64,000 nucleotides of DNA. Source: Synechococcus sp. AG-679-B05. Lineage in GTDB: Bacteria > Cyanobacteriota > Cyanobacteriia > PCC-6307 > Cyanobiaceae. The stretch's first letter is position 1. Each line of letters opens with the position of its first letter. The stretch lies in contig QCUJ01000003.1 of the NCBI GenBank assembly GCA_003210795.1, forward strand, positions 1 through 64,000. The letters are read 5' to 3'. Below are positions 19,501-28,269 of the stretch, one piece after another. The position numbers and the translations under genes are program-made. The notes under the pieces were generated by a model, which did no database searches, had not been told where the DNA came from, and was given only the letters and a program-made list of their open reading frames with translations.

Positions 19501-19752
19501 CTAATTCAATGAAATCAAGCATATATCAACGCCGATCATTAATGCAATAGCCAATAAGATCGTTGGATTGAATTTTTCAAACCGTTTCTTTTTTCTCTCA
19601 CGGGCCGCAATAATTGGATTTTGAATATAATCAAACTTTACTTCTTCAGGCTTAAGTTCATCTTTTTTGACCTTAGGACTGCAGCCAATTGATTCGCCGT
19701 AGAGAGACTCTCTTTTAGGTAACTTTGGTTCAATCAAGACGTCAGTACTCAA
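19501..19752 (-). CDS. small C-terminally anchored membrane protein
   Basis: 83 aa; charged N-terminus and terminal hydrophobic helix ILLAIALMIGVDICLISL. Confidence 0.5.
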   Translation of the reverse strand: MSTDVLIEPKLPKRESLYGESIGCSPKVKKDELKPEEVKFDYIQNPIIAARERKKKRFEKFNPTILLAIALMIGVDICLISLN

Positions 19753-19885
19753 ATCATTTCTACTAAAGCAGAAATTCAGAAATCAAGTCAACGTGCTACA
19801 CAAGAAAGTCCGTTAAAACTAGCGCCAAAATTACACAAATGATACCGCAGCAACACACTTAAAACATGCTTTTCTACATTTAATC

Positions 19886-20215
19886 TCAAAGTATCTCTTC
19901 TCTAATTGTCCTTTCAAAGACAAACTTCATTGCGAGAATTAAAAGATTCAAAGTAAACGTAATTGAATTGGCAATTAACACCGCATAGGCTTTCGTCATA
20001 TACCCGTATATGATCCAGCAAAAGCAGCCGCTACAGAAGGCAACCAAAAGCACATAGGAGACATCTTCAGCCTTCTTGGATTGCCAGGTTTTGAGAACCT
20101 GTGGAATGAAGGCCCCTGTCGAGAGCAGCGCTGCCGCTGAGCCGAATACTTCTGAAAGGATCATCGAGCTTGGGGAGTGAAAACCATGGGATGAATCAAG
20201 AGATTTACAGCCCAT
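19886..20215 (-). CDS. SemiSWEET/PQ-loop family transporter
   Basis: GSAAALLSTGAFIPQVLKTWQSKKAEDVSYVLLVAFCSGCFCWIIYGYMTKAYAVLIANSITFTLNLLIL: three TM and the PQ motif. Likely starts at an internal ATG (MILSEVFG). Confidence 0.85.
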   Translation of the reverse strand: MGCKSLDSSHGFHSPSSMILSEVFGSAAALLSTGAFIPQVLKTWQSKKAEDVSYVLLVAFCSGCFCWIIYGYMTKAYAVLIANSITFTLNLLILAMKFVFERTIREEIL

Positions 20216-20343
20216 CAGAGCTGATCAAAATGAAGGCCACACCAAGAAAATAACAGCCATTTTGTATAAAATGCGAAGGCGAGCACGCTCATTAGCTATA
20301 TTCAATAAGCCAAGAGCTAGGATAATACATTTTTAGGTTATAG

Positions 20344-20712
20344 ATGCTTGTACTAAACGTCATCCTAGGACTTACAGCAATAGCTTGGATTATTATCGGA
20401 ATTAAGACACATGCAGATTGGGTGGTTAATATTTTTGACCAAGAAAGCCGAAAAATAAAAAATCAACAAACTGCAATTGAAAAATATGGATATCAGTCCG
20501 TCACTTCTTTGGATGTCTTGTCTCCCAAGAAGGCATTTGTGTTCGGCTATTGGGATGGGGCAGAGTCAAACGAAAAACAGAAAGAAAATGTCAAAGTTGG
20601 GAAAAGCCCATTAATTTTTCAAATAGTTAATGGAAGTTTGATCGCTTTCACCTCAATTGCTTTTTTAACAGTGCTTAGTCGTGGACTCTTTACTGGGATC
20701 GGATTACTTTAA
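20344..20712 (+). CDS. membrane protein, hypothetical
   Basis: 122 aa with hydrophobic N- and C-terminal segments. Confidence 0.6.
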   Translation: MLVLNVILGLTAIAWIIIGIKTHADWVVNIFDQESRKIKNQQTAIEKYGYQSVTSLDVLSPKKAFVFGYWDGAESNEKQKENVKVGKSPLIFQIVNGSLIAFTSIAFLTVLSRGLFTGIGLL

Positions 20713-20729
20713 TCAGCAACTAATTTATA

Positions 20730-20897
20730 GTGACTTTGAAAGCATGTGTGATCTGTAAGCAAGTATTTTATGCAAGTAGTCCAAGACAACTAGCATGCTG
20801 TAAACAATGTCGCGCTGCATTAGTAAAAAAAAGAAATCGAACTAGGCTCAAATACCAAATTGTCACAAAACATCGGTCAATACGCGATGCAGAGTGA
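20730..20897 (+). CDS. 55-aa cysteine-rich, zinc-ribbon-like protein
   Basis: GTG start; MTLKACVICKQVFYASSPRQLACCKQCRAALVKKRNRTRLKYQIVTKHRSIRDAE (CxxC...CCxxC). Its TGA overlaps the GTG of the next ORF at 20894. Not in the ORF track. Confidence 0.55.
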   Translation: MTLKACVICKQVFYASSPRQLACCKQCRAALVKKRNRTRLKYQIVTKHRSIRDAE

Positions 20898-21217
20898 CAT
20901 CATTTTGTCACGTCACTAGGGATTATTTGACACCTGCAGAGGCTTATAATTTGCCATCATTTGAAAGTTCGATCAATTTGATTCAAATGCAGGAGCAAAA
21001 GATTGCTTTAGCAAAATCGATGACAAGTTTAATATCTTCCAAGGCTTTTATAAGCATTTCGTTTATAGTGATAATGACTAGTGCCTTGTTTCAAATACTA
21101 ATAAGCACTGAGGATCAACTCAGTGCTTATATAGCTGTTATACCAGCTTCAACAGTTATCATCATGGCTTGGTTCACTGTAGTTCGACGCCTTTTCAACA
21201 AATCTGGAAATGTTTGA
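20894..21217 (+). CDS. two-TM membrane protein, hypothetical
   Basis: 107 aa; FISISFIVIMTSALFQILI and AYIAVIPASTVIIMAWFTVV. GTG start overlapping the upstream stop. Confidence 0.6.
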   Translation: MTSFCHVTRDYLTPAEAYNLPSFESSINLIQMQEQKIALAKSMTSLISSKAFISISFIVIMTSALFQILISTEDQLSAYIAVIPASTVIIMAWFTVVRRLFNKSGNV

Positions 21218-21425
21218 TTCTAACAACAATTTGTCCAAAACATTCAGAGGTTTGGGATTTTCATTTTTCATGTGCGGTGCATTTTTTCATTGCGTCGACT
21301 TTCTTGGAGTTGAGCAGACTCTTGAATGGGGAACAGGGATGGGATTTATGGCTACAATCGTTTTGACAATTTATTTTTGGGCAAAATATTTAACCCGCAA
21401 TAAAGTCTGGAAATCTATCTTTTAG
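21210..21425 (+). CDS. two-TM membrane protein, hypothetical
   Basis: 71 aa; ATG overlaps the 3' end of the preceding ORF. Confidence 0.6.
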   Translation: MFDSNNNLSKTFRGLGFSFFMCGAFFHCVDFLGVEQTLEWGTGMGFMATIVLTIYFWAKYLTRNKVWKSIF

Positions 21426-21451
21426 AGAATCAATTTATAGTTTGTCAATCA

Positions 21452-21745
21452 ATGAGTAACTATCAAATTTCTGTAACTTATAATGACAACCTCTATGAAT
21501 TTGAATGTGCTGACAACGAATATATTTTAGAGGCCGCAGACCGACATGAAATCGAACTACCATTTTCATGTCGTGCAGGTGCCTGTTCGACTTGTGTAGG
21601 AAAAATAAATCAAGGGAGCGTGGACCAGCACGATCAAAGCTTTTTGGACGACGATCAATTGGCTGCAGGGTTTGCCCTGTTATGCGTCTGTTTTCCCACA
21701 TCTGATCTCAATATCGAAGCTGGGGTGGAAGAGCAGATATATTAG
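21452..21745 (+). CDS. petF: plant-type [2Fe-2S] ferredoxin
   Basis: [64 protein letters not shown]: CxxxxCxxC...C cluster. Confidence 0.95.
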   Translation: MSNYQISVTYNDNLYEFECADNEYILEAADRHEIELPFSCRAGACSTCVGKINQGSVDQHDQSFLDDDQLAAGFALLCVCFPTSDLNIEAGVEEQIY

Positions 21746-21829
21746 TAGCTTGCATAACACCGTGAAGTCACATAAGTGTCGTAGCTCTGCCCAAAAACGT
21801 CCAAAATAGAACAGATTTTGCATGAAGTC

Positions 21830-22342
21830 ATGCGTTTTACTATTGTTTACGCATCGGCAACTGGTCATACAGAAGATATAGCTGAACGATTAAATACATT
21901 ATTGCCAGACTCAGAATTAAAAGATTTGGATAGAATTGATTTCACAAAAGAGTTAGAGGAAGCTGAGGCATTAATTTGTTGCACGCCAACTTGGAATACA
22001 GGATCTGATGTAAAGAGATCCGGAACAACTTGGGACGAACATATCGACAATATTCCTCAACTTGCGTTAAAAGATAAGCCAATTGCCATTGTTGGCTTGG
22101 GTGATTCGGCGGCTTTCAGTAAATATTTCTGTGATGCGATGGAAGAGCTCTACAGGTCTTTCCAATCTGCAGGAGGTCGAATGATTGGACATGTGTCCGT
22201 CGATCAATATATTTTTGATGAATCAAAAAGTGTTATCGACGGAATGTTTTGCGGGCTTCCCATTGACGAGGACAATGAGTCAGAAAAAACTGATAATCGC
22301 CTACAAGCTTGGGCTCAAAGCTTACTAAAAGAAATGAATTAA
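21830..22342 (+). CDS. isiB: long-chain flavodoxin
   Basis: MRFTIVYASATGHTEDIAERL... CTPTWNTG... VGLGDSAAFSKYFCDAMEELY ... GMFCGLPIDEDNESEKTDNRLQAWAQSLLKE. Confidence 0.93.
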   Translation: MRFTIVYASATGHTEDIAERLNTLLPDSELKDLDRIDFTKELEEAEALICCTPTWNTGSDVKRSGTTWDEHIDNIPQLALKDKPIAIVGLGDSAAFSKYFCDAMEELYRSFQSAGGRMIGHVSVDQYIFDESKSVIDGMFCGLPIDEDNESEKTDNRLQAWAQSLLKEMN

Positions 22343-22397
22343 AAACTATTAACTAACACAAGCAAGGCCTTTATTTAAAATTTTAATAACTTACTAT

Positions 22398-22425
22398 AAT
22401 GTTACTTCGCTTCGGAAGTAACATT
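22398..22425. terminator. 11-bp perfect inverted repeat between convergent flavodoxin and psbY-like operons
   Basis: AATGTTACTTC-GCTTCG-GAAGTAACATT; bidirectional hairpin without a strong T tract. Confidence 0.5.
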
Positions 22426-22614
22426 AGTTTTACTAGCTTGCTTTACGCTCATAAAATCCATAGGAAGCCCTCCACATACTGAAACAATTACCGGAGTCAT
22501 TACCATGGCCACTACTAATAATCCGATAGGCTGGGGTATTGATTGTTGAGTAGCTAAAACAAGAACTCCTGCACACATTAATATGTATAGAGTCGCAAAC
22601 AATGTAATTTTCAT
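22402..22614 (-). CDS. 70-aa two-TM protein coupled to a psbY-like gene
   Basis: [55 protein letters not shown]...; its ATG overlaps the upstream TGA (ATGA). Confidence 0.6.
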   Translation of the reverse strand: MKITLFATLYILMCAGVLVLATQQSIPQPIGLLVVAMVMTPVIVSVCGGLPMDFMSVKQASKTNVTSEAK

Positions 22615-22748
22615 AGACCTTGAGTGTTTTGCTTGAAGTCATTCAATGCTCTCTGAAGCTGGCCCAAAGCAGCTCGCCCAATATTATATCCAGCCCAAGA
22701 CAGTGCCAGAATCACTGGGAAGAGTACAACTAAGATTCGAAAATCCAT
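22611..22748 (-). CDS. psbY: PsbY-like photosystem II miniprotein
   Basis: [45 protein letters not shown]; cyanobacterial PsbY reads MDWRVLVVL.P...A.WA.YNIG.AAL.QLQR. Not in the ORF track (45 aa). Confidence 0.8.
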   Translation of the reverse strand: MDFRILVVLFPVILALSWAGYNIGRAALGQLQRALNDFKQNTQGL

Positions 22749-22982
22749 GGGACTAAAAAATCGAAATGTGATGCTAGATCATTTCTTTCAGGCAAAGCCG
22801 CCAAAATGATGCCAATGCAGGAACTCATCAAACAGAGAGAACGCTGAATTGATTCAATCGTATGCATCATTGTACAGCATGCATATTTGACGTTCTCTAA
22901 TTAACAGGCTTACAAAATATCGTCAAATATGAGTGGTGATTGTGATGAGAAACTCTAAATTTGTACAAGAATATATAAACAG

Positions 22983-23201
22983 TTGATCGAGCCCAATTGG
23001 GATTACTTTATTCATGCTCCGTTGGATGAGGGTGTCATTCGCTTTGAAACAAAAACTGAACGAGCACTTCACGCCAGAGTGGTTGCATCAGAAGCAAACT
23101 GGATGGAATGCCAGAGCAGTGAGCGACTCATCAAATGGTGGGAAGCGCGACAAGATTTAGAGGCGTTTCAAGAAGGCCGCAGAATCAATCAAGATCGGTA
23201 A
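22983..23201 (+). CDS. hypothetical protein
   Basis: 72-aa ORF, TTG start, IEPNWDYFIHAPLDEGVIRFETKTERALHARVVASEANWMECQSS... Confidence 0.5.
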   Translation: MIEPNWDYFIHAPLDEGVIRFETKTERALHARVVASEANWMECQSSERLIKWWEARQDLEAFQEGRRINQDR

Positions 23202-23510
23202 ACTTAGGAATATTATTATCAATTAATACCTGAATTTGCAATCCATGCAACAATCATACCCATCATCAAGCCAGTAAAAATTACTGCGCACCATACATTT
23301 AGCCAAAAATAAATTTGCTGCAATGATCAAGCACTAATCAAATCAACAAAAACTATAGTGCTCACTATTGAAAACAATTTAAACTTGAACCAATTCAATA
23401 ATATTTTGATCAATTAGCACGAAGGAAAAGATCTTTAAGTTCAACTCCAATGTTAGATTTGGCACAAGGCCTCCAGCAGGAGGAATTTAAAGTGTAAAAA
23501 AATCTATCTC

Positions 23511-23648
23511 ATGTATCAAGATTATACTGCAATTGCATTGTTGCTTTTTACGGCAGTACCCCTTGCTGCTGTTGCAGCAACAGCTTTCTTTTATGTAAAA
23601 AATAACGACCGTAAAACACCCCTGAAAAGAGAAGATTTTTATCGGTAA
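23511..23648 (+). CDS. 45-aa single-TM protein (photosystem-miniprotein-like)
   Basis: MYQDYTAIALLLFTAVPLAAVAATAFFYVKNNDRKTPLKREDFYR; AGGAGG about 30 nt upstream. Below the ORF track length cut-off. Confidence 0.55.
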   Translation: MYQDYTAIALLLFTAVPLAAVAATAFFYVKNNDRKTPLKREDFYR

Positions 23649-23666
23649 TTACATGCAAAACGAAAT

Positions 23667-24125
23667 TCAGTCAAGGCCGACAATTTTATTTAAAATTTCC
23701 ATTCCTGTAAAAGCTTGCCACAAGAAGAGTACTAACATCGCCATTCCCAGGCCAACATGTATTTTACGTGCCATGAGATTGCCACGTTGCATCAAGGGCG
23801 AAAGAGATGCTCCGATAGCAACCATGCCAGACATTAATAAACCAACGAGCAAATGAGCGTCAACAAATAATTTTTCATTATTGACGTAAGTGACAGCCAT
23901 TCCACCCAGGTTGCCGATCACCATGGCTGATAAAAATAAACTTCCCCAGAGGTAATGACGTTGAGCGAATTTTCCTGAAACAAGGGCCTTGCGTTGCTCA
24001 GAAGTGCCTGTTCGGAACTTCTTCGCCTTGATTCCGAGATAAAGCACCCAGCCACCCAGACCCAACAGAATCCACTCCATCAGAGGGTGCACGAAGTTGA
24101 GGCCGAAGGACAGCGATTCCAGCAT
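23667..24125 (-). CDS. DUF4079-like membrane protein
   Basis: Four hydrophobic helices with GTSEQRKALVSGKFAQRHYLWGSLFLSAMVIGNLGGMAVTYVNN... Confidence 0.75.
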   Translation of the reverse strand: MLESLSFGLNFVHPLMEWILLGLGGWVLYLGIKAKKFRTGTSEQRKALVSGKFAQRHYLWGSLFLSAMVIGNLGGMAVTYVNNEKLFVDAHLLVGLLMSGMVAIGASLSPLMQRGNLMARKIHVGLGMAMLVLFLWQAFTGMEILNKIVGLD

Positions 24126-24177
24126 CCAGTTTTCGGATCGACCTGACGAGGCTAATCAGCAGCGTTCCTCAACTGAC

Positions 24178-25797
24178 TTAATGGAGGAAATGACGACGAC
24201 CGGTGAGCAGCATCGACATCCCAAGCTCATCGCATGCCTTGATGGAATCGGAATCCCGCATACTGCCCCCGGGGTGAATCACGGCTGTGATGCCGTGACT
24301 GGCAGCCAGACGCACCGTGTCATCGAATGGGAAAAATCCATCACTCGCAAGTACAGCGCCTTTGACATGTTCACCGGCAGCGTCCAAGGCAATACGAGCA
24401 GAGCCAACACGGTTCATCTGACCGGCCCCAACGCCAAGGCTCTGGCCCGACTTGGCAACGACGATGGCGTTCGAGCGAACATGACGGACCAATCGCCAGG
24501 CAAATTCAAGGTCCTGATGCTCCTGTGGTGAGGGCGGACGCTGCGTGGCAACACTCCAGGAATCAGGGGTGATCATCTGATCATCCAGATCCTGAACAAG
24601 CAATCCACCCAGGATGCTACGCACATAACCAGGGCCAGCTGCATCGATGGCGTCGGTAGACAGTTCCAGCAGACGCAGATTGGCTTTGCCCGCCAAAATT
24701 TCCCGAGCCTCAGGCGTGTATCCAGGCGACACCACACACTCGAGGAACAAGCTGGTCAACTCGCGTGCTGCTGGTGCATCCACCTCACCATTGATGGCGA
24801 TGATTCCCCCAAAAGCACTGACCCTGTCGGCATCGAGAGCACGCGTAAGCGCCGCCGAAACCGCAGTTCCAACTGCAACGCCACAGGGATTTGTGTGCTT
24901 CACCACCACCGCCGCGGGCTGCTGCGCCGGAGTCAATCCTCCTTGCCCATAGCCGAATTCACGCACTGTGGCCAGCGCCGCTTCCAGATCAAGCAGGTTG
25001 TTGGTGCTGAGCTCCTTGCCCTGTAGCTGGATGGCACCGCCCCAGCCCTGCCGCGGTTGGCTGTACCAACGAGCGTTCTGATGGGGATTTTCTCCGTACC
25101 GGAGCGTCTGACGCTGCGGTACGGCTCCCAACCATGGTCCATCAGCCACCTCAACATCCTTTGCCATCCAGGTACTGATGGCGGTGTCGTAGGCAGCCGT
25201 GTGCTGAAAAGCCTCGAGTGCCAACTGACGTCGAAGCTCCGGGGGAACTCGACCAGCGGAATCCTGGAGAGCCGCCAAGACGCTGTCGTACTGAGAGGGG
25301 CTGGTGAGAACGGCAACATCGGCATGATTCTTGGCGGCGGCCCGCACCATGGCCGGCCCTCCGATGTCGATGTTCTCGATCGCCTGTTCCCATGTGACAT
25401 CAGGCTTGGCAACGGTTTCGCGGAAGGGATACAGATTGACCACCACCACATCGATCGGAGCAATGTTCTGCTGCTCCAAATCAGCCTGATGGGAGGCATC
25501 GTTGCGCTTGGCCAGAATTCCCCCATGGACTCGAGGATGAAGGGTCTTGACCCGACCACCCAAAATCTCCGGAGCGCCTGTGTGCTCTGAAACGCGGGTC
25601 ACCGGAAGACCAGCCGTCTCCAAAACCTTGGCGGTGCCGCCACTGGAGAGAAGCTGATAGCCATGGACGCGATGCAAAGCCTCCGCAAGAGGCACGATTC
25701 CGGTCTTGTCGGAAACACTCAGCAGGGCGACAGGGGCCATCGAAACGACATGACTGGAATCCTCAGCCAACCTACGCAGGAGTGAACATGTCTCCAT
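24178..25797 (-). CDS. purH: bifunctional AICAR transformylase/IMP cyclohydrolase
   Basis: [20 protein letters not shown]..., [39 protein letters not shown]. Confidence 0.98.
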   Translation of the reverse strand: METCSLLRRLAEDSSHVVSMAPVALLSVSDKTGIVPLAEALHRVHGYQLLSSGGTAKVLETAGLPVTRVSEHTGAPEILGGRVKTLHPRVHGGILAKRNDASHQADLEQQNIAPIDVVVVNLYPFRETVAKPDVTWEQAIENIDIGGPAMVRAAAKNHADVAVLTSPSQYDSVLAALQDSAGRVPPELRRQLALEAFQHTAAYDTAISTWMAKDVEVADGPWLGAVPQRQTLRYGENPHQNARWYSQPRQGWGGAIQLQGKELSTNNLLDLEAALATVREFGYGQGGLTPAQQPAAVVVKHTNPCGVAVGTAVSAALTRALDADRVSAFGGIIAINGEVDAPAARELTSLFLECVVSPGYTPEAREILAGKANLRLLELSTDAIDAAGPGYVRSILGGLLVQDLDDQMITPDSWSVATQRPPSPQEHQDLEFAWRLVRHVRSNAIVVAKSGQSLGVGAGQMNRVGSARIALDAAGEHVKGAVLASDGFFPFDDTVRLAASHGITAVIHPGGSMRDSDSIKACDELGMSMLLTGRRHFLH

Positions 25798-26368
25798 GAA
25801 CCGACGCTTGGTCCTGCTGCATGGCTGGGGAGCCGATGGTGACGACCTACGTCCACTGGGGGATGCCTTAAAGGCCAGGCTGGGCGGATCACTTGATCTG
25901 GTCAGCCTCGATGCGCCGGAGCTTCACCCTCAGGGAAGCGGACGTCAGTGGTATGGCCTATTCCCCGCTCAGTGGGACGCCGTACCCGCAGCCATCAACC
26001 AACTTCAACAGCGGCTGCATCAACTTGACGGTGGCGAGCCAGCACTGAAACGAACCGTGCTGTTCGGCTTTTCTCAGGGTGGTGCAATGGCCATACACGC
26101 TGGTTGCGAGCTGCCTCTGGCTGGCGTCATCTCCTGCAGTGGCTATCCCCATCCGAATTGGCAACCCCCTTCAGGACATCCACCAGTCCTTCTATTTCAC
26201 GGCAAAGACGATACGGTCGTTCCGTTTGAAGCCATGGCACAGATACGAGACAAACTCGACTCGCACAGATGCAAAGCCCTTCCATTCAAAAACGGTCACA
26301 CCATTCCAGAAGAAACGATGCAACCGATTGAGAACTTCATCAGCTCGGTGTTGACCGAACTTCAATAG
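25796..26368 (+). CDS. phospholipase/carboxylesterase family alpha/beta hydrolase
   Basis: [16 protein letters not shown]..., [25 protein letters not shown]. Confidence 0.9.
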   Translation: MNRRLVLLHGWGADGDDLRPLGDALKARLGGSLDLVSLDAPELHPQGSGRQWYGLFPAQWDAVPAAINQLQQRLHQLDGGEPALKRTVLFGFSQGGAMAIHAGCELPLAGVISCSGYPHPNWQPPSGHPPVLLFHGKDDTVVPFEAMAQIRDKLDSHRCKALPFKNGHTIPEETMQPIENFISSVLTELQ

Positions 26369-26374
26369 GCGAGA

Positions 26375-26743
26375 TCAAACGAAGGCGTACTCGTATTCCT
26401 CCATTTCTTCCCAGTCGTCCGAAGCCAAATCAAGACCTTCAAACAGTTTGTCTTCCCCAATCGAATCAACGATGGTGCGAAGAGAGGGAAAGAGGAAATG
26501 ATTTTCCTCAGCGTACTGAGCACTGAACAATCCTTTCTCACCCCAGAAGAAACGATCCGTTGTGTGCTCATTGCGGCGCACATGAAGCAGTGCTGGTGGT
26601 ACGAGAGCCGCTTCAGCGATATAACGCCTCGCGGCAGTGACGGGCTTGTATTCGCCGGTTTCCAGGTTGTGCATGGAAACGTGAGCCAAAACACGCTGAC
26701 CAGCCAACCGACGACGACTGATGCGCTTGCGCTTCTTGGACAT
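26375..26743 (-). CDS. DUF3155-like conserved cyanobacterial protein
   Basis: MSKKRKRISRRRLAGQRVLAHVSMHNLETGEYKPVTAARRYI...; family from recall. Confidence 0.7.
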   Translation of the reverse strand: MSKKRKRISRRRLAGQRVLAHVSMHNLETGEYKPVTAARRYIAEAALVPPALLHVRRNEHTTDRFFWGEKGLFSAQYAEENHFLFPSLRTIVDSIGEDKLFEGLDLASDDWEEMEEYEYAFV

Positions 26744-27114
26744 GGAGGCTCCGGGACAGGGGGGGGTGGACTTGATGGTGAACAGTCAGTCGTATCCAAT
26801 GCGGCAAATCGCCGCCAACAGGACATCACCAGAGATTCGGCCGACGGAAATCGTCAGACACAGAAAGACCGCGTCAGGATGGACGAAGTGAACTGCGTCC
26901 ATTCAGAAGATCACCAAGACCCGAATTGATGCCGTGGTGACATCCAGCAAAAGATGCTTCAACCTCTGCTGTAGCTTTGGTAGCTGCAAAAAAGCAACCC
27001 CTCGGGACACTGGCGAGAGCAAACCCTTGACGAGCTGCGCCTCGGTCGTTATGAATATTTTAAGACTTTTCCAAGATTTTTCAAGTCCCTCCACTACAGC
27101 ACCATCGGCTAACC

Positions 27115-28269
27115 GTGGGTAACCCCCGTTACGACAACGGGATTCAGCTGACCGATCGATTCCATGACTTTGCCGATCAGCAGCTGGCCCCCCAGGTCCA
27201 AAGCGGACCCATTCGGCATCTGGGGCTTTATGTGAGCACCCCACCCGATAGCAGCGGTCCACCTCTGATTCTGATCCGGCAGTGGTCTTCAGGAACCCTC
27301 AGCCTTCCGCCGGCGGATGCCGACCCCAACCTGAGAACACCGGACGCCCATCGCCGCTGGTTTCCACTCCAGGATGCCGGCCTGATCCTGGGGGCGCTTC
27401 GAGTCGACCTCGAGTCCACCAGCAGCTGGACGAGCGAAGTCGACGCAGAGACACGTCGCTGCTCCGCAGCCATCAGTCATGCGCTCGGACGAGATCTGGA
27501 GTGTCAGCAGCTCAAGGATGAACTGACACGCCAGAACCAACAGCTGCGCACACTTGTTCATCAACTGCGCAATCCTCTCGCTGCTCTTCGCACCTATGCC
27601 CAGTTGCTGATGCGGCGGCTGGAACCGGACAGCGCCCATCAGGCTTTGCTGAGCAACATGCTCAGCGAGCAGCGCCAGCTGGGGCGCTACATCGACGCTC
27701 TTGATGCTCTTGGAGAGCGCGCTCTGCCCCACTCCGAAGAGGACATGCTCGGTCCAACCCTGTTGCCACCGGGAGGGACCACAACAACTGACACCCTGGC
27801 CGCGTTGATCCAACCTCTGGTGGAACGCGCCGAAGCCACCGCCAATCTGCAGAACCGACCCTGGCGAGGACCCAGCAGCTGGCCCGTCTGGAGTGAAGGT
27901 TCAGCCGGAGATGGATTCATGGCGGAAATCGTGGCCAATCTTTTGGAAAACGCCTTCCGCTACAGCCCAGGTGGCTGCGCCATTGGCCTGGAACTTCTCA
28001 ATAACGGACTGTGCGTCTGGGATTCAGGGCCACCGATTCCGAACATTGAACAATCCCGAATCTTCCATCAGGGAGAACGCGGATCCTCCGCCAAAGACCG
28101 TCCGGGTACCGGCCTTGGCCTAGCCCTCGCCCGCCGCCTTGCAGAACGCAACGGCGGACATCTGACCCTGAGCACCGAACCCAAGTCGATTCACCCCAAC
28201 CTGCCGGCAACGGGGAATGCCTTCCAACTCAGCTGGTCCCGAGCAGCCCTGCCAGCAGGAGAAGCGTGA
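27115..28269 (+). CDS. sensor histidine kinase
   Basis: H-box VHQLRNPLAALRTYAQLLMRRL; N-box NLLENAFRYSPGG; G-box GTGLGLALARRLAERNGGHL. Confidence 0.93.
   Translation: MGNPRYDNGIQLTDRFHDFADQQLAPQVQSGPIRHLGLYVSTPPDSSGPPLILIRQWSSGTLSLPPADADPNLRTPDAHRRWFPLQDAGLILGALRVDLESTSSWTSEVDAETRRCSAAISHALGRDLECQQLKDELTRQNQQLRTLVHQLRNPLAALRTYAQLLMRRLEPDSAHQALLSNMLSEQRQLGRYIDALDALGERALPHSEEDMLGPTLLPPGGTTTTDTLAALIQPLVERAEATANLQNRPWRGPSSWPVWSEGSAGDGFMAEIVANLLENAFRYSPGGCAIGLELLNNGLCVWDSGPPIPNIEQSRIFHQGERGSSAKDRPGTGLGLALARRLAERNGGHLTLSTEPKSIHPNLPATGNAFQLSWSRAALPAGEA

Noticed and set aside
13199-24125. Prophage or integrative element
   Set aside because: No integrase, terminase, capsid, transposase or att-like direct repeat flanking a tRNA was recognised; the tRNA-Arg lies about 6 kb away and shows no obvious repeated 3' end.
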